From NCBI RefSeq assembly GCF_010365055.1, contig NZ_JAAFHA010000001.1, positions 62,001-126,000 of the forward strand: a stretch of 64,000 bases of DNA. The letters are read 5' to 3'. The stretch comes from Rhodoferax sp. (GTDB taxonomy: Bacteria > Pseudomonadota > Gammaproteobacteria > Burkholderiales > Burkholderiaceae_C). Positions 42,578-51,405 of this stretch are shown here, one piece after another. Under the pieces are notes generated by a model. That model was not told the origin of the DNA and searched no databases. It saw nothing but the letters and a program-made list of their open reading frames with translations. The number at the start of each line of letters is the position of its first letter. Position 1 is the stretch's first letter. Made by a program: the position numbers and the translations under genes.

Positions 42578-43495
42578 TTACTGAGCAGCGGCACCGCCTT
42601 GATTGGAAAGCCCCCACACATAGGACGCCAGAACATGAATCTGGGCTTCTGTGAACTTGTCACCCTGGGCGGGCATCTGGTTTGTTTTGCCTTCATTGAT
42701 CATGGCAACAATGATTTTTTCGCCATAACCGTGCAACCAGATGTTGTCGGTCAGGTTGGCAGAGCCAAGCAACTGCATCCCTTTGCCATCCGGGCCGTGA
42801 CAAGCAGCGCAAACCGCAAATTTCTCTTTGCCCAGAGCCGCCTGAACGGAGTCGTGCGGGCTGCCAGACAGACTCAACACGTACTGTGCCAGGTTCTTGA
42901 CATCCGCCGCTGTACCGACAGCCGCGGCCATCGGCGGCATCACGCCGATGCGACCGTTGGTGATGGTGGCTTTGATAATCTCAGGCGTACCGCCACCTAA
43001 CCAATCGCTATCAGTCAAATTCGGGAAACCCTTGTTCCCGCGAGCATCGGAGCCGTGACACTGGGCGCAGTTGTTCATGAACAAACGCTCACCAATGGCC
43101 ATGGCCTGCGCATCTTTGGCCACGTCTTCGGGTTTCATGGCCGAAAACTTGGCATATAAGGGGGCAACTTCTGCATTGCCCTTGTCAACTTCCGTCTGGT
43201 GTTGTCCAACCGACGTCCAACCCAGGGTGCCACGATAAGTGCCCAGCCCCGGATACAGGGCCAGGTAAATAAAAGCGAAAACAATCGTGATGACAAACAA
43301 CCAGGCCCACCAGCGCGGCAGGGGGTTGTTCATCTCGCGCAAGTCCCCATCCCACACATGTCCGGTGGTGTTGTCGCTGCTCGTTATGCCTTTGGACTTG
43401 CCGGTCAGTATCAGCAGCAGCAAGCAAGCCACGATACTGACGACGGTGATTCCGGCGACGTAGATCGCCCAAAAATTACTGGTGAAGTCGCTCAT
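42578..43495 (-). CDS. ccoP: cbb3-type cytochrome c oxidase subunit III, diheme cytochrome c
   Basis: 305 residues with two membrane helices (about 9-31 and 65-83) and two cytochrome c domains in the periplasm. The heme-binding motifs CAQCH (143-147) and CAACH (229-233) are intact, with methionine ligands in MPPMA and QMPAQGD. It delivers electrons from the bc1 complex or soluble cytochromes to CcoN. It is 24 bp downstream of ccoQ and followed by ccoG. Confidence 0.97.
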   Translation of the reverse strand: MSDFTSNFWAIYVAGITVVSIVACLLLLILTGKSKGITSSDNTTGHVWDGDLREMNNPLPRWWAWLFVITIVFAFIYLALYPGLGTYRGTLGWTSVGQHQTEVDKGNAEVAPLYAKFSAMKPEDVAKDAQAMAIGERLFMNNCAQCHGSDARGNKGFPNLTDSDWLGGGTPEIIKATITNGRIGVMPPMAAAVGTAADVKNLAQYVLSLSGSPHDSVQAALGKEKFAVCAACHGPDGKGMQLLGSANLTDNIWLHGYGEKIIVAMINEGKTNQMPAQGDKFTEAQIHVLASYVWGLSNQGGAAAQ

Positions 43496-43519
43496 TTTTT
43501 ATCCTTTTATTGCCGTTCT

Positions 43520-43663
43520 TCAGTCTTGCTCGAAAGGCAGGTTGGCGGCTTCCTCAAAATCGGCCGCATTGCGGCGGGAATAGGCCCACACAATGATGCC
43601 GATAAACGTGATGAAGCTAGCCACCGTGGCCAACGAACGAAGGGTGTTGATGTCGAATTCCAT
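43520..43663 (-). CDS. ccoQ: cbb3 oxidase subunit IV
   Basis: A 47-residue single-helix protein between ccoO and ccoP, where CcoQ always lies. It begins MEFDINTLRSLATVASFITF, has the helix at about 9-28 and continues WAYSRRNAADFEEAANLPF, the usual CcoQ pattern of a helix followed by a charged cytoplasmic tail. CcoQ stabilises the complex. A GGGAGA ribosome-binding site lies 7 nt upstream. Confidence 0.92.
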   Translation of the reverse strand: MEFDINTLRSLATVASFITFIGIIVWAYSRRNAADFEEAANLPFEQD

Positions 43664-43679
43664 ACGAAATATCTCCCGT

Positions 43680-44306
43680 TTACTTGACCAAGGTTCCTAA
43701 AACCTGCAAGTAGGCAATGACGGCGTCGATTTCCTTCTTGCCCTTGAGTTCAGCAGAGGATTGGCCGATTTGCTCGTCGGTGTAAGGCACGCCGACCATC
43801 CGCAGTGCTTTCATGTGCGCCGGCATGGAGTCCGCATCCACTGTGTCTCTAAGAAGCCATGGATAGGCCGGCATATTCGATTCCGGCACCAAATCGCGCG
43901 GATTGTTCAGGTGGGTCGCATGCCACTGATCGCTGTACTTGCCACCGACCCGGTGCAGGTCAGGACCGGTGCGCTTGCTGCCCCACTGAAAGGGATGGTC
44001 GTAGACGAATTCGCCTGCGACTGAATAGTGGCCATAACGCAGCGTCTCTGAGCGGAACGGCCTGATCATCTGCGAGTGGCAGTTGTAGCACCCCTCCCGC
44101 GTGTAGATGTCACGCCCGGCCAACTGAAGTGCCGTGTACGGTTGTAGCCCGTTGATTGGCTCCGTCGTGGACTTCTGGAAAAACAGCGGAACGATCTCCA
44201 CCAAGCCACCCACCAACAACACCAGCAAGATCAAGACGATCATCAGGAAGTTGTTGGTTTCAATTTTTGCGTGCGACATTCCGCCGCTTGCCTTGTCGTT
44301 TGCCAT
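43680..44306 (-). CDS. ccoO: cbb3 oxidase subunit II, monoheme cytochrome c
   Basis: 208 residues, with one N-terminal helix ([24 protein letters not shown], 20-43) and the heme c site CYNCH at 73-77 within [19 protein letters not shown], the CcoO hallmark. Trp/Tyr-rich [23 protein letters not shown] is conserved. AAGGAA precedes the start, 13 bp after ccoN. Confidence 0.97.
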   Translation of the reverse strand: MANDKASGGMSHAKIETNNFLMIVLILLVLLVGGLVEIVPLFFQKSTTEPINGLQPYTALQLAGRDIYTREGCYNCHSQMIRPFRSETLRYGHYSVAGEFVYDHPFQWGSKRTGPDLHRVGGKYSDQWHATHLNNPRDLVPESNMPAYPWLLRDTVDADSMPAHMKALRMVGVPYTDEQIGQSSAELKGKKEIDAVIAYLQVLGTLVK

Positions 44307-44319
44307 GGTATTTTCCTTC

Positions 44320-45756
44320 TCAAGCGTGGGCTACAACGGCCGGAATGGCCACGGCAACGGAGCGGCCCTTGGTCGCCGTCTTGAATGTATTCCAGAGCAT
44401 GACCAGCATGCCAGTCAGGTACAAAAGACCACCCAGCAAACGCAGCACGTAGAACGGGAAGGTCGCTTTGACGGACTCCACAAAAGAGTAGGTCAAAGTG
44501 CCATCGGGGTTGATCGAACGCCACATCAGACCCTGCATCACGCCGGCAATCCACATGGCCGCGATGTAGATGACGATCCCGATCGTCGCGGTCCAGAAAT
44601 GGACCTCAATAGCCTTCACGCTGTACATCTGCTTCTGGCCAAACAGCTTGGGAATCAGGTAGTACATACTGCCCATGGTCACGAGGCCCACCCAGCCCAG
44701 CGCCCCGGAGTGCACGTGGCCGACAGTCCAGTCGGTGTAGTGCGACAAGGCATTGACCGTCTTGATCGACATCATCGGACCTTCAAAGGTAGACATGCCA
44801 TAAAACGACAACGACACAATCAGGAAACGCAAAATAGGGTCATCGCGCAATTTATGCCAGGCACCCGACAAGGTCATGATGCCGTTGATCATGCCGCCCC
44901 AACTTGGCGCCAGCAGAATCAGTGAAAAGACCATGCCCACCGATTGCGTCCAATCCGGCAGCGCGGTGTAGTGCAGATGGTGCGGGCCCGCCCACATGTA
45001 GGTAAAGATCAGCGCCCAGAAGTGAACGATGGACAGGCGGTAAGAATAGACCGGACGTTCAGCCTGCTTGGGAATGAAGTAATACATCATGCCCAGAAAG
45101 CCGGCCGTCAGAAAGAAACCCACCGCGTTGTGGCCATACCACCACTGCACCATGGCATCCTGCACACCGGCATAAGCCGAATAGGACTTCATGTAGCCCG
45201 CCGGAATGGCGGCACTGTTAACCAAGTGCAGCAACGCGACGGCCAGAATAAAAGAGCCAAAAAACCAGTTGGCGACATAGATATGCCGGACTTTGCGGGT
45301 GCCGACCGTGCCAAAAAACACAATCGCGTAGGAGACCCAGACCAGGGTAATCAGGATGTCAATCGGCCATTCCAGCTCTGCGTATTCTTTGCCTTGGGTG
45401 AACCCGAGTGGCAAAGAAACAGCGGCAGCAAGAATCACCAGTTGCCAGCCCCAAAAAGTAAAAGAGGCCAGACGACTGGCAAACAGGCTGACCTGGCAGG
45501 TTCGCTGAACCACGTAGTACGAAGCGGCAAACAAACCACAGCCACCAAAGGCAAAAATCACCGCATTGGTGTGCAAGGGCCGCAGGCGACCATAGCTGAG
45601 CCACGAAATACCAAAGTTAAGCTCTGGCCATGTCAACTGGGCGGCAATGATCACGCCGACCAGCATGCCAACGACGCCCCAGACCACGGTCATGACAGCA
45701 AACTGCCTGACAACCTTGTCGTCGTAGGTAGTTGCCAGCGTATTTGAAAATGCCAT
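44320..45756 (-). CDS. ccoN: cbb3 oxidase catalytic subunit I
   Basis: 478 residues, about twelve membrane helices. It holds heme b and the heme b3-CuB centre where O2 is reduced. Key histidines are in [12 protein letters not shown] (low-spin heme), [14 protein letters not shown] (CuB, with the adjacent tyrosine family pattern), [16 protein letters not shown] (the CuB histidine pair) and [14 protein letters not shown] (heme ligands). The start at 45756 is preferred because GAGGTG lies 7 nt upstream; a GTG two codons earlier is also in frame. It is the first of ccoNOQP. A 107-bp gap holds its promoter, including a weak FNR site. Confidence 0.97.
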   Translation of the reverse strand: MAFSNTLATTYDDKVVRQFAVMTVVWGVVGMLVGVIIAAQLTWPELNFGISWLSYGRLRPLHTNAVIFAFGGCGLFAASYYVVQRTCQVSLFASRLASFTFWGWQLVILAAAVSLPLGFTQGKEYAELEWPIDILITLVWVSYAIVFFGTVGTRKVRHIYVANWFFGSFILAVALLHLVNSAAIPAGYMKSYSAYAGVQDAMVQWWYGHNAVGFFLTAGFLGMMYYFIPKQAERPVYSYRLSIVHFWALIFTYMWAGPHHLHYTALPDWTQSVGMVFSLILLAPSWGGMINGIMTLSGAWHKLRDDPILRFLIVSLSFYGMSTFEGPMMSIKTVNALSHYTDWTVGHVHSGALGWVGLVTMGSMYYLIPKLFGQKQMYSVKAIEVHFWTATIGIVIYIAAMWIAGVMQGLMWRSINPDGTLTYSFVESVKATFPFYVLRLLGGLLYLTGMLVMLWNTFKTATKGRSVAVAIPAVVAHA

Positions 45757-45833
45757 ATTCACCTCTTCTCAGTTTGTTTTACGTTAGTTTCTTATGGTTT
45801 GTCATGTCCACTCGTCATGTCCCAGTAGACCCT

Positions 45834-45847
45834 ATGAACCATGTCAA
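45834..45847 (-). promoter_or_regulatory. weak FNR-like site upstream of ccoN
   Basis: On the minus strand TTGAC-ATGG-TTCAT fits the FNR consensus at 7 of 10 positions and lies 78 bp before the ccoN start, as expected for activation. Two GGACATGAC direct repeats, 13 bp apart, lie between it and the gene. Confidence 0.35.
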
Positions 45848-45857
45848 ATTCTTACAA

Positions 45858-45883
45858 GAATTCTCATGAATCCTTGAGAATTC
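45858..45883. repeat. inverted repeat at the 3' end of ccoS
   Basis: GAATTCTCA and its complement TGAGAATTC flank 8 bp and overlap the last codons of ccoS. It could be a hairpin limiting read-through into ccoN, or an operator. No T run follows. Confidence 0.4.
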
Positions 45884-46001
45884 GCTCGCCTTCAGACTCG
45901 ATGTCCTCAAATTGACCACGGTAGATTGCCCACCACAAGCCGCCAAGGATAAAAAAAACAAGAATCACCGACAAAGGAACCAGCAAATACAGTATATCCA
46001 T
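45864..46001 (-). CDS. ccoS: cbb3 oxidase maturation protein
   Basis: A 45-residue protein. MDILYLLVPLSVILVFFILGGLWWAIYRGQFEDIESEGERIL shows the standard CcoS pattern: one helix at 4-25 followed by GQFDDLE-like charged residues. It is needed for cofactor insertion into CcoN. It begins 10 bp after ccoI, with GAGGG upstream. Start 46001 is shorter than the frame to 46046, which overlaps ccoI. Confidence 0.93.
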   Translation of the reverse strand: MDILYLLVPLSVILVFFILGGLWWAIYRGQFEDIESEGERILKDS

Positions 46002-46011
46002 AATGACCCTC

Positions 46012-48357
46012 TCAACTGTCCGGTTGTTTTGCCAAACGCAGGGCATTGAGCACCACCAACAATGAGCTCAAACCCATCCCTAAACCGGCCAGCCAGGCCG
46101 GCATCCACCCCACCATCGCGAGCGGCACACAGACCGCGTTGTAACCGGCCGCCCACCAGAGATTTTGCCGCACGACACGCAAGGTGCGCCGAGCCAGATC
46201 CAGCGCTTGCGAAACCGCATCGAGTTGATCACCTAGCACCACAAAATCCGCCTGCGCCTGCGCCAGCGGTACCGCTTGACCAAAGGCGAACGACACATGG
46301 GCGCCGGCCAGTACGGGGCCGTCGTTGAGACCATCTCCCACGACGGCCACCTTATGGCCCTGTTGTTGGGCGTGGCGCAGAAAATCGAGCTTATCCTGAG
46401 GTGAACAGGCACCCTTGAACGCTTTAATGCCGACCTGAGTGGCAACCCTGGCTGCCGCCGTCATGCTGTCGCCCGACAACAAATAAACATTGATACCCGC
46501 AGCCTGCAAGGCTGTTACCGTGCTCATGGCGTCGGGCCGCAGCTCCTCATGAAATTCAAACGTCGCCAGCCAGCCTTGCGCGTCGCTCAGACAAACTTGC
46601 AATGAGTCTGGCCGCACCGTCTCAACACCACAAAAATCCGCAGAACCGAGCCGCAGATCCACTGCCGCACCACTGGCGCGGTCAGAACAGACCCGGCCCG
46701 ACACCCCGGCGCCGGCCAATTCGCACACGCTTTCGGCCTGCCACCGCACGGATGTTGCCACCTCGCCCGCAGCCAGCACCAAGGCCCGCGAGACCGGGTG
46801 CAGTGAATGGCACGCCAACGCGGCCGCCATGGCCAGCGCCTGCTCGGTCGCAACGCCCGAGCGCGTCTGACTGTCGCCCAACACCATGGCATCGCGCGTC
46901 AAGGTGCCGGTCTTATCAAACACCACCGTGTCAATCGCCGCCAACGCCTCAAAAGCTTCGAGTCGACGCACCAGCACACCCCGACGCGCCAGCGTGCCCG
47001 CGGCCGCCAACATCGCGGCAGGCGTTGCCAGCGACAAGGCACAAGGGCAGGTGACGACCAGCACCGCCACCGCCACCATCAGCGCGTGGCCCGGTCCCCG
47101 CCCCCACCAAAAAGCACAGGCCAGGCCCGCTGCCAGCAGCACCGCCAGCAAGAACGGTTTGGCAATGCGATCGGCCAGGCGCGCGATCGGTGGCTTGGTC
47201 GTGGATGCGCTTTCCATCAGCGCCACAATCTGTGCAAAGCGGGTCTGATCGCCAAGCCGTTCGACCCGCACCTGAACCACCGATGACAGGTTATGACTGC
47301 CGGCAATCACCGGCGCACCCATGCCACGCGGAACCGGACGTGACTCGCCCGTGAGCAAGGCCTCATCGACGGTCGTCTCGCCTTGCAGCACGACACCATC
47401 GGCTGGAAAACTCTCGCCCGGCAGGATGCGCATGACGTCGCCCAGCACCAGGCGGCGCACCGGCACGCGCTCATAGCTGCCGTCGCCAAGCCGACGGGCC
47501 ACGCTGTCGGGCAGGCGGTTCATCAACACTTCCAGTGCGCCGGCCGTCCGGTCCCGCAGGCGCAACTCCAGCCAGCGGCCCGACAGTAGAAAGAAAACAA
47601 ACATGGTGAGCGAGTCGAAATAGACCTCGCGGCCAAAAATGCCCAGCGGCTCAAACGTGCCGGCGGTGCTGACGGAAAACGTAATCAGCATACCCAAGGC
47701 CACCGGCAAATCCATGCTGATGCGCCGATGCAGAACATCGCGCAGCGCACTGCCAAAAAACGGCCCGCAGGAGAACAAAACCACCGGCAGCGTCAACACC
47801 CAGGACGCCCAGCGCAGCAGTTGCTCCATTTCGGCCGTCAGATCGCCTGGTTCGGCGACGTAGGCCGGGTAGGCGTACATCATCACTTGCATCATGCACA
47901 GCCCGGCCACCAGCAGGCGCCAAAGCGCCTTGCGGGCTTCATTTTTTCGGCGCTCGCGGGCGAATGCATCATTGGCCGGTACGGCGCGGTACCCTGCGGT
48001 TTGAACGGCACGCATCCAGTCAGAAGGGCGCACCGCGTCGGCTGACCAGAGCACGCGGGCCCGGTGGCTGCCCGCACTCACTTCGGCCGTCAGCACGCCC
48101 GGCACACCCAGCAACGCGTCTTCGAGCGTCAAGGCGCAGGCCGCGCAGTGCATCCCTTCAATCAGAATATTGGACTCCCAGACATTCTCGCGCTTGGCAT
48201 CGGGCCGACTGAAGGCCGACCACTCCTGCGGATCGTCGAGCAGGCGCAACCTGTCCGCAGTCGCATCAACGTCAGGTGCATTGGTCGGGCTGCTGTCCCT
48301 TAGATGAGTCGGGATGGGTGACGGCGCAACGGCGGCCACCGGGCGGGCAAGTGACAT
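46012..48357 (-). CDS. ccoI: copper-transporting P-type ATPase of the cbb3 cluster
   Basis: A 781-residue P1B-type ATPase (FixI/CcoI) that supplies copper for the CuB site of the oxidase. The N-terminal heavy-metal-associated domain contains GMHCAACA (C71, C74). Eight membrane helices follow, with the intramembrane TCPCALSLATPAAML (CPC) near 440, phosphorylation site DKTGTLT near 480, and GDGLNDGPVLAGAHVSFAFG near the C-terminus. Start 48357 begins the conserved protein; the frame to 48696 overlaps the divergent uspA. An FNR box at 48394-48407 lies 37 bp upstream. Confidence 0.96.
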   Translation of the reverse strand: MSLARPVAAVAPSPIPTHLRDSSPTNAPDVDATADRLRLLDDPQEWSAFSRPDAKRENVWESNILIEGMHCAACALTLEDALLGVPGVLTAEVSAGSHRARVLWSADAVRPSDWMRAVQTAGYRAVPANDAFARERRKNEARKALWRLLVAGLCMMQVMMYAYPAYVAEPGDLTAEMEQLLRWASWVLTLPVVLFSCGPFFGSALRDVLHRRISMDLPVALGMLITFSVSTAGTFEPLGIFGREVYFDSLTMFVFFLLSGRWLELRLRDRTAGALEVLMNRLPDSVARRLGDGSYERVPVRRLVLGDVMRILPGESFPADGVVLQGETTVDEALLTGESRPVPRGMGAPVIAGSHNLSSVVQVRVERLGDQTRFAQIVALMESASTTKPPIARLADRIAKPFLLAVLLAAGLACAFWWGRGPGHALMVAVAVLVVTCPCALSLATPAAMLAAAGTLARRGVLVRRLEAFEALAAIDTVVFDKTGTLTRDAMVLGDSQTRSGVATEQALAMAAALACHSLHPVSRALVLAAGEVATSVRWQAESVCELAGAGVSGRVCSDRASGAAVDLRLGSADFCGVETVRPDSLQVCLSDAQGWLATFEFHEELRPDAMSTVTALQAAGINVYLLSGDSMTAAARVATQVGIKAFKGACSPQDKLDFLRHAQQQGHKVAVVGDGLNDGPVLAGAHVSFAFGQAVPLAQAQADFVVLGDQLDAVSQALDLARRTLRVVRQNLWWAAGYNAVCVPLAMVGWMPAWLAGLGMGLSSLLVVLNALRLAKQPDS

Positions 48358-48393
48358 GGGTTCCAAGAGTTGCCGACGAGGCCCGCAGTTTAC

Positions 48394-48407
48394 TTGACGA
48401 CCATCAA
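48394..48407. promoter_or_regulatory. FNR box between ccoI and uspA
   Basis: TTGAC-GACC-ATCAA differs from TTGAT-N4-ATCAA at one position only. It lies 37 bp before the ccoI start and 56 bp before uspA, so it can serve either or both. Confidence 0.7.
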
Positions 48408-48462
48408 AACAACAGCGAACGGGCGGTGTAAGCTGTCCAGCTTTAGCCCCCAGGAGAAACGC

Positions 48463-48906
48463 ATGTACAAAAAGATTCTCGTCGCCACCGATGGTTCCAC
48501 CTTGTCGAAAAAGGCCGTCAACAACGCAATTGAACTGGCGGCGCTGTGCGAGGCCGAGCTGGTGGCGGTAAAAATCATTCCACGCTACCCGCAAAGCTAC
48601 TTTGAGGGTGGGCTGGCCCTGCAGGCAGCCGAGGTCAGCCGGGTTGAAAAGCAATGGGCTGAAGAGGGCCAGGCCATTGTTGACGCCGTGCAGCAAGCCG
48701 CGCTGGCCAAAGGGGTCAAGGCCAAGGCCGTCACGGTCAAGTCAGATCTGGTGTCGGACGCCATCATTGCCGCAGCCAGAAAACACAAATGCGATTTGAT
48801 CGTGATGGCCTCACACGGCCGCCGTGGCATCAAGCGCTTGCTGCTGGGCAGCGAAACCCAATTGGTATTGACCCACTCCCACGTGCCGGTACTGGTGCTA
48901 CGCTGA
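48463..48906 (+). CDS. universal stress protein
   Basis: 147 residues of the UspA family. MYKKILVATDGSTLSKKAVNNAIELA at the start and the nucleotide-binding motif SHGRRGIKRLLLGSETQLVLTHSHVPVLVL (G-2X-G-9X-G(S/T)) at the end both match. It has CAGGAGA 8 nt upstream, and an FNR box 56 bp upstream of the ATG. FNR-controlled Usp proteins are common in denitrifiers and Pseudomonas. The 3' end overlaps the convergent matB-like gene by 9 bp. Confidence 0.93.
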   Translation: MYKKILVATDGSTLSKKAVNNAIELAALCEAELVAVKIIPRYPQSYFEGGLALQAAEVSRVEKQWAEEGQAIVDAVQQAALAKGVKAKAVTVKSDLVSDAIIAAARKHKCDLIVMASHGRRGIKRLLLGSETQLVLTHSHVPVLVLR

Positions 48907-50433
48907 ATACTGCTCCCGCAACACATTTTTTTGCACCTTGCCCATGCTGTTGCGTGGCAGCTCTTGAGCAACCAGGCATCGTTTGGGCACCTTGAAGTTC
49001 GCCAGGGTCGCCTTCAGACTGGCAATAATCTGATTCGGCTCCAGCACCGCGCCCGGCTTGGCAACCACCAGCGCCAGGCCCACCTCGCCGAAGTCGGCAT
49101 GGGGAACGCCAATCACAGCGCTCTCGGCGACGCCCGGCAACTCGTTGATATAGCCCTCCACCTCTGCCGGGTAGACGTTGTAGCCGCCGCTGATGATCAG
49201 GTCCTTGCTGCGCCCGACGATCGTGACATAGCCTTGTGCGTCGATTTTGCCGACGTCGCCGGTCTTGAAGTAGCCATCCAGGGTGAATTCTTCGGCGGTC
49301 TTCTCCGGCATGCGCCAGTAACCCTTGAACACGTTCGGCCCCTTGACCTCGATGTTGCCGATTTCCCCGGCCGCCACCGGCCGTCCATTGTCGTCCTGCA
49401 CGCGCAGGCTGACGCCCGGCAGCGGGAAGCCGACGGTGCCGCCGCGGCGCTCACCGCTTGAGGCGCGGTACGGGTTGGACGTGAGCATGGCCGTCTCACT
49501 CATGCCATAGCGCTCCAGAATGGTGTGGCCGGTGCGGTCCTGCCAGGCCTTGAAGGTCTCGATCAACAGCGGGGCGGAGCCGGAAATGAACAGCCGCATG
49601 TGACGCGTCACCTCCCAGGTTAACCCCGGATCAAGCAGCAGGCGTCCATAGAGCGTGGGCACGCCCATGAACACAGTAGCTTCAGGCAGCTTCTTGATCA
49701 CCGTTTTGGGGTCGAACCTATTGAGCCAAATCATCTTGCTGCCGTTGAGCAGCGCGCCATGAATCGCCACAAACAGGCCATGCACATGAAAGATCGGCAA
49801 GGCGTGCAGCAGCACATCACCCCCCTCACGCTGGCTGCGCCAGCCCCAGTAACTTTTCAACACCTGGGCGTTGCTGAGCAAATTGCCATGCGTCAGCATC
49901 GCGCCTTTGGAGCGTCCCGTGGTGCCGCTGGTGTAAATGATGGCCGCCAGGTCATCGGCGTGCTTGAGGGCCACCTGGTGCCGGTCGGGCTGAGCCGCAG
50001 CACGTTCCAGCAATGAGCCGGTGTGGTCCTCATTGAGCGTGAACACATGGTGCGTGCCCGCCGTGAATGCGAGCTTGCTGAGCCAGCCAAAGTTTTGCGC
50101 CGTGCACACCAGCACGGCGGGTTCGGCGTTCCCGATGAAATACGCCATCTCGGCGCTTTGATACGCCGTGTTGAGCGGCAAGAAAACAAAGCCGGCGCGC
50201 AGGGTCGCCAGGTACAACAACAGCGCTTCGACCGATTTTTCTACCTGAACGGCAATGCGCGCGCCAGCGGGCAGACCGAGCGACCCCAGCAGGTTGGCCA
50301 GCATGGCGGTCGAGCGATCCAGGTCGCGCCACGAGTACAGCAGGCCGCTGTCGGTCTCGATCGCGACTGCATCGAGGTCCGGCGGAAATGCCTCGCTCAG
50401 GGCAGCAAAGAGGTTGGCATTACTTGGGTTCAT
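48898..50433 (-). CDS. matB: malonyl-CoA synthetase-like acyl-CoA ligase
   Basis: A 511-residue adenylate-forming ligase. The P-loop is IIYTSGTTGRSKGAML at ~165-180. The motifs FHVHGLFVAIHGALLNGSKMIWL, MSETAMLTSNPY, GRSKDLIISGGYNVYPAEVEGYI and PRNSMGKVQKN are as in MatB (malonate or methylmalonate activation). A neighbouring enoyl-CoA hydratase gene, 45 bp downstream of its start side, fits acyl-CoA metabolism, although other short dicarboxylates are possible. The end overlaps uspA by 9 bp. Confidence 0.85.
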   Translation of the reverse strand: MNPSNANLFAALSEAFPPDLDAVAIETDSGLLYSWRDLDRSTAMLANLLGSLGLPAGARIAVQVEKSVEALLLYLATLRAGFVFLPLNTAYQSAEMAYFIGNAEPAVLVCTAQNFGWLSKLAFTAGTHHVFTLNEDHTGSLLERAAAQPDRHQVALKHADDLAAIIYTSGTTGRSKGAMLTHGNLLSNAQVLKSYWGWRSQREGGDVLLHALPIFHVHGLFVAIHGALLNGSKMIWLNRFDPKTVIKKLPEATVFMGVPTLYGRLLLDPGLTWEVTRHMRLFISGSAPLLIETFKAWQDRTGHTILERYGMSETAMLTSNPYRASSGERRGGTVGFPLPGVSLRVQDDNGRPVAAGEIGNIEVKGPNVFKGYWRMPEKTAEEFTLDGYFKTGDVGKIDAQGYVTIVGRSKDLIISGGYNVYPAEVEGYINELPGVAESAVIGVPHADFGEVGLALVVAKPGAVLEPNQIIASLKATLANFKVPKRCLVAQELPRNSMGKVQKNVLREQYSA

Positions 50434-50478
50434 GGCACATTGGGCCCAACAATCGGGCAGATTTTAAGTTTTGAACGG

Positions 50479-51297
50479 TCAAAACACCGGCTTGCGCTTC
50501 TCCAGAAAGGCGGTGATGCCTTCGCGGTGTTCGGCGCTGGCGGCGTAAGCGTAGGGCTCATCGGCATCATTGACTACTGAATTAATAGCTGCATACCCTT
50601 TATTGACGGGGACTAGCGGCTGATTTAATGCTCTAATTGTTTGCTTGTTCAGGCGCGCCGCCAGCGGTGCTAGGGCGGCGATGCGCAGTGCGCTGGCTTG
50701 CGCCTGCGCTGCCAAGGCCCCGTCGGGCAGCACCTGGCTGACAAAGCCGGCAGCCTTCATGTCTGCGGCTCCGAGAATCTGCGCCGCCAACAGCATCTGG
50801 CGCGCCACGCCCAAGCCCACTTCACGCGCCACCAGTGCGGCCTCCCGCGGCGCCATTGGAAAGCCCAGCCGGGCAATCGGTGCGCCGAATTGGGCGCTGG
50901 CAGCGGCCAGCCGGATATCGCAGCAGCTGGCAATCTCCACCCCCGCGCCCATGCAATTGCCCGCGATCTGCGCCACGATCGGGACGTCGCAGTCCAGCAT
51001 GGCCTGCAAGCCACCCCAAACGTCGCTCTCATGAAACTCGCGCAGACTGGCTTGCTGAAACCGGAACGCCGCGTACTCGGAGATATCACCGCCGGCGCAG
51101 AAATGCGCGCCCTCCCCCGCCAATAGCACGCAACGCAGCTCCGGGTTGCATTGAATGTGCTCAAAAACAGCGCGCAACTCACGCCACATGGCGCGCGACA
51201 TGGCGTTGAATTTCGGTTGATTGGCGATTGTGACACGCGCCACGGTACCTTGGTGCTCGCATCGAATATGCCCCTGCTGTGCCACTTTGCAACTCAT
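50479..51297 (-). CDS. enoyl-CoA hydratase/isomerase
   Basis: A 272-residue crotonase-fold protein. The oxyanion-hole motifs are LLAGEGAHFCAGGDISEY and IAGNCMGAGVEIASCCDIRLAAASAQFGAPIARLGF. The glutamate expected near 145 to 165 in classical hydratases is not obvious, so the exact reaction is open. The C-terminal part contains a stretch encoded by the dispersed repeat (about residues 220-240, NQPLVPVNKGYAAINSV), between the LNKQTIRAL helix and YAYAASAEHREGITAFLEKRKPVF; relatives are about 15 residues shorter here. Start 51297 (ATG) is used; a GTG precedes it. It is transcribed before matB on the same strand. Confidence 0.88.
   Translation of the reverse strand: MSCKVAQQGHIRCEHQGTVARVTIANQPKFNAMSRAMWRELRAVFEHIQCNPELRCVLLAGEGAHFCAGGDISEYAAFRFQQASLREFHESDVWGGLQAMLDCDVPIVAQIAGNCMGAGVEIASCCDIRLAAASAQFGAPIARLGFPMAPREAALVAREVGLGVARQMLLAAQILGAADMKAAGFVSQVLPDGALAAQAQASALRIAALAPLAARLNKQTIRALNQPLVPVNKGYAAINSVVNDADEPYAYAASAEHREGITAFLEKRKPVF
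50575..50638 (+). repeat. dispersed repeat inside the enoyl-CoA hydratase gene, copy 7
   Basis: GAATTAATAGCTGCATACC, a spacer, then GACGGGGACTAGCGGCTGATTTAATG is a full-length copy. It keeps the hydratase frame open on the opposite strand and adds residues near the C-terminus. Confidence 0.8.
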
Positions 51298-51347
51298 CAC
51301 CGTCGGCTCTCAGAATAAACCATCGTCTTCCCGGCAAAATGCTTGCT

Positions 51348-51405
51348 ACGATATAAATAGCTTGTCACGCATATAGAACGGGGGCTAGCGCCCTATTTCT
51401 TGTAA
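51348..51405 (+). repeat. dispersed repeat at the end of lgt, copy 8
   Basis: ATAAATAGCTTGTCACGC, a spacer, then CGGGGGCTAGCGCCCTATTTC. The stop codon of lgt (51393-51395) is inside it. Confidence 0.85.
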
